Positions 4,792 to 5,376 of a DNA stretch of 5,376 bases are shown here, in pieces; position 1 is the stretch's first letter; each line of letters begins with the position of its first letter. Under the pieces are notes generated by a model. That model did no database searches, was not told the DNA's origin, and saw only the letters and a program-made list of their open reading frames with translations. Source of the stretch: an uncultured Eubacteriales bacterium (GTDB taxonomy: Bacteria > Bacillota > Clostridia > Monoglobales > Firm-18); the NCBI GenBank assembly GCA_905210885.1, contig CAJLYO010000129.1, positions 1-5,376 of the forward strand, written 5' to 3'. A program made the translations under genes and the position numbers.

Positions 4792-5376
4792 TTAAGCCTG
4801 ACCCTTCTTTGCAATAACTTTTATAATAAATTTAGGCAAAACCATTATTCTCGGTATGCGCGACGGCTGCTTTATAACTCTGTAGAGCCACTCAAGATTC
4901 ATTTTCTGCCACACCTCCGGCGCGCGCTTTACCGCGTCCGCAAGCACGTCAAGGCTTCCGCCCGCGCCTATAAGAATCGAAGTGTTAAGCTTGTCCATAT
5001 TGCGGCTTATCCATTTTTCCTGCTTGCCAAGCCCCAGACATACCATAACCACATCAGGTTTTTTTTCGTTTATGTCCTTTATTATTTCACCGTCATTGTC
5101 AAAATAACCGTGATGATACCCCACAACATTCACACCGCGGCTTTTCATCTTTTCCGCCGCTTTTTGCGCAATGCCGGGCTTACTTCCGAAAAAGTAAAAG
5201 CTTTTGCCGGTTTTCATAAGATTACAGCAGAAATCAAACCCCGGAACACGCTCCGGAAGGGGATTTTTAAGTATTTTTGACGCAATAACAACACCTATTC
5301 CGTCCGGCAAAACAAGACTTGCACCCTTTAGCGCCTGCATAAGCTCCGAGTCCTCCTGAGCCGCCATGATTATTTC
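4792..5376 (-). CDS. tagA: WecB/TagA/CpsF family glycosyltransferase (GT26), 5' partial
   Basis: This family transfers N-acetylmannosaminyl (or a related sugar) from a UDP donor to undecaprenyl-linked GlcNAc at the inner membrane face, the committed step of wall teichoic acid synthesis in TagA and a step of enterobacterial common antigen in WecG. The visible 194 residues begin EIIMAAQEDSEL at the right edge. The Met at 5367 is internal to the conserved (P/A)EI(I/V)-x-A motif, so the real start lies beyond the window, about 40-50 residues upstream. Numbering from that Met, PDGIGV at 21-26 carries the catalytic-base Asp (D22), ERVPGFDF is at 39-46, FFGSKPG at 59-65, GLGKQEKWI at 112-120 (commonly GxPKQE), and IGAGGSLDVLAD at 133-144. 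The membrane-associating tail EWLYRVIKQPSRIPR with its spaced arginines is at 159-173. Donor and acceptor are not determined by the sequence. Confidence 0.92.
   Translation of the reverse strand, partial: EIIMAAQEDSELMQALKGASLVLPDGIGVVIASKILKNPLPERVPGFDFCCNLMKTGKSFYFFGSKPGIAQKAAEKMKSRGVNVVGYHHGYFDNDGEIIKDINEKKPDVVMVCLGLGKQEKWISRNMDKLNTSILIGAGGSLDVLADAVKRAPEVWQKMNLEWLYRVIKQPSRIPRIMVLPKFIIKVIAKKGQA

Overview
The window reads as a piece of an uncultured, probably gut-type Clostridia (Firmicutes) assembly, and it appears to be two unrelated fragments joined near position 302-331. The left fragment (about 1-326, plus strand, roughly 41% G+C by hand count over the first 300 bases) carries the end of cheC and the first 57 codons of cheD. 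These are adjacent chemotaxis genes in motile Firmicutes, and the residues look most like the Lachnospiraceae type. The right fragment (about 320-5376) has all its genes on the minus strand and appears somewhat richer in G+C in the lines I counted. Its families are also typical of Clostridia.

Read in the direction of transcription (right to left), the right fragment contains: a 5'-partial WecB/TagA/CpsF glycosyltransferase (4792-5376); a DUF2156/LPG_synthase_C-type acyltransferase-like protein (3919-4791); a DJ-1/PfpI family protein (3392-3922); 5-formyltetrahydrofolate cyclo-ligase (2881-3399); a CPBP (CAAX/Abi) intramembrane protease (2009-2884); an MltG-like endolytic transglycosylase with a shortened C-terminus (1088-1996, GTG start); a TrmR-type SAM-dependent O-methyltransferase (417-1076); and the first 30-37 codons of a probable cation diffusion facilitator transporter (from 412 down to the junction). 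Neighbouring genes abut, overlap by 4 or 8 nt, or are 4-12 nt apart, and most starts have a Shine-Dalgarno motif. This looks like one polycistronic unit with no internal promoter or terminator that I can see. There is no gene-free stretch longer than about 15 bases in the whole window.

Functionally the unit mixes cell-envelope enzymes (TagA-like, MltG, CPBP protease) with housekeeping functions (folate one-carbon metabolism, DJ-1-type protein, tRNA wobble-uridine methylation). The mltG-trmR adjacency matches the yrrL-yrrM order known from Bacillus subtilis, which supports both calls. I found no mobile element, CRISPR array, RNA gene or defence system, and nothing that argues for an undescribed system. 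The points most worth a second look are the chimeric junction, the transporter fragment hidden beside it, and the truncated MltG.
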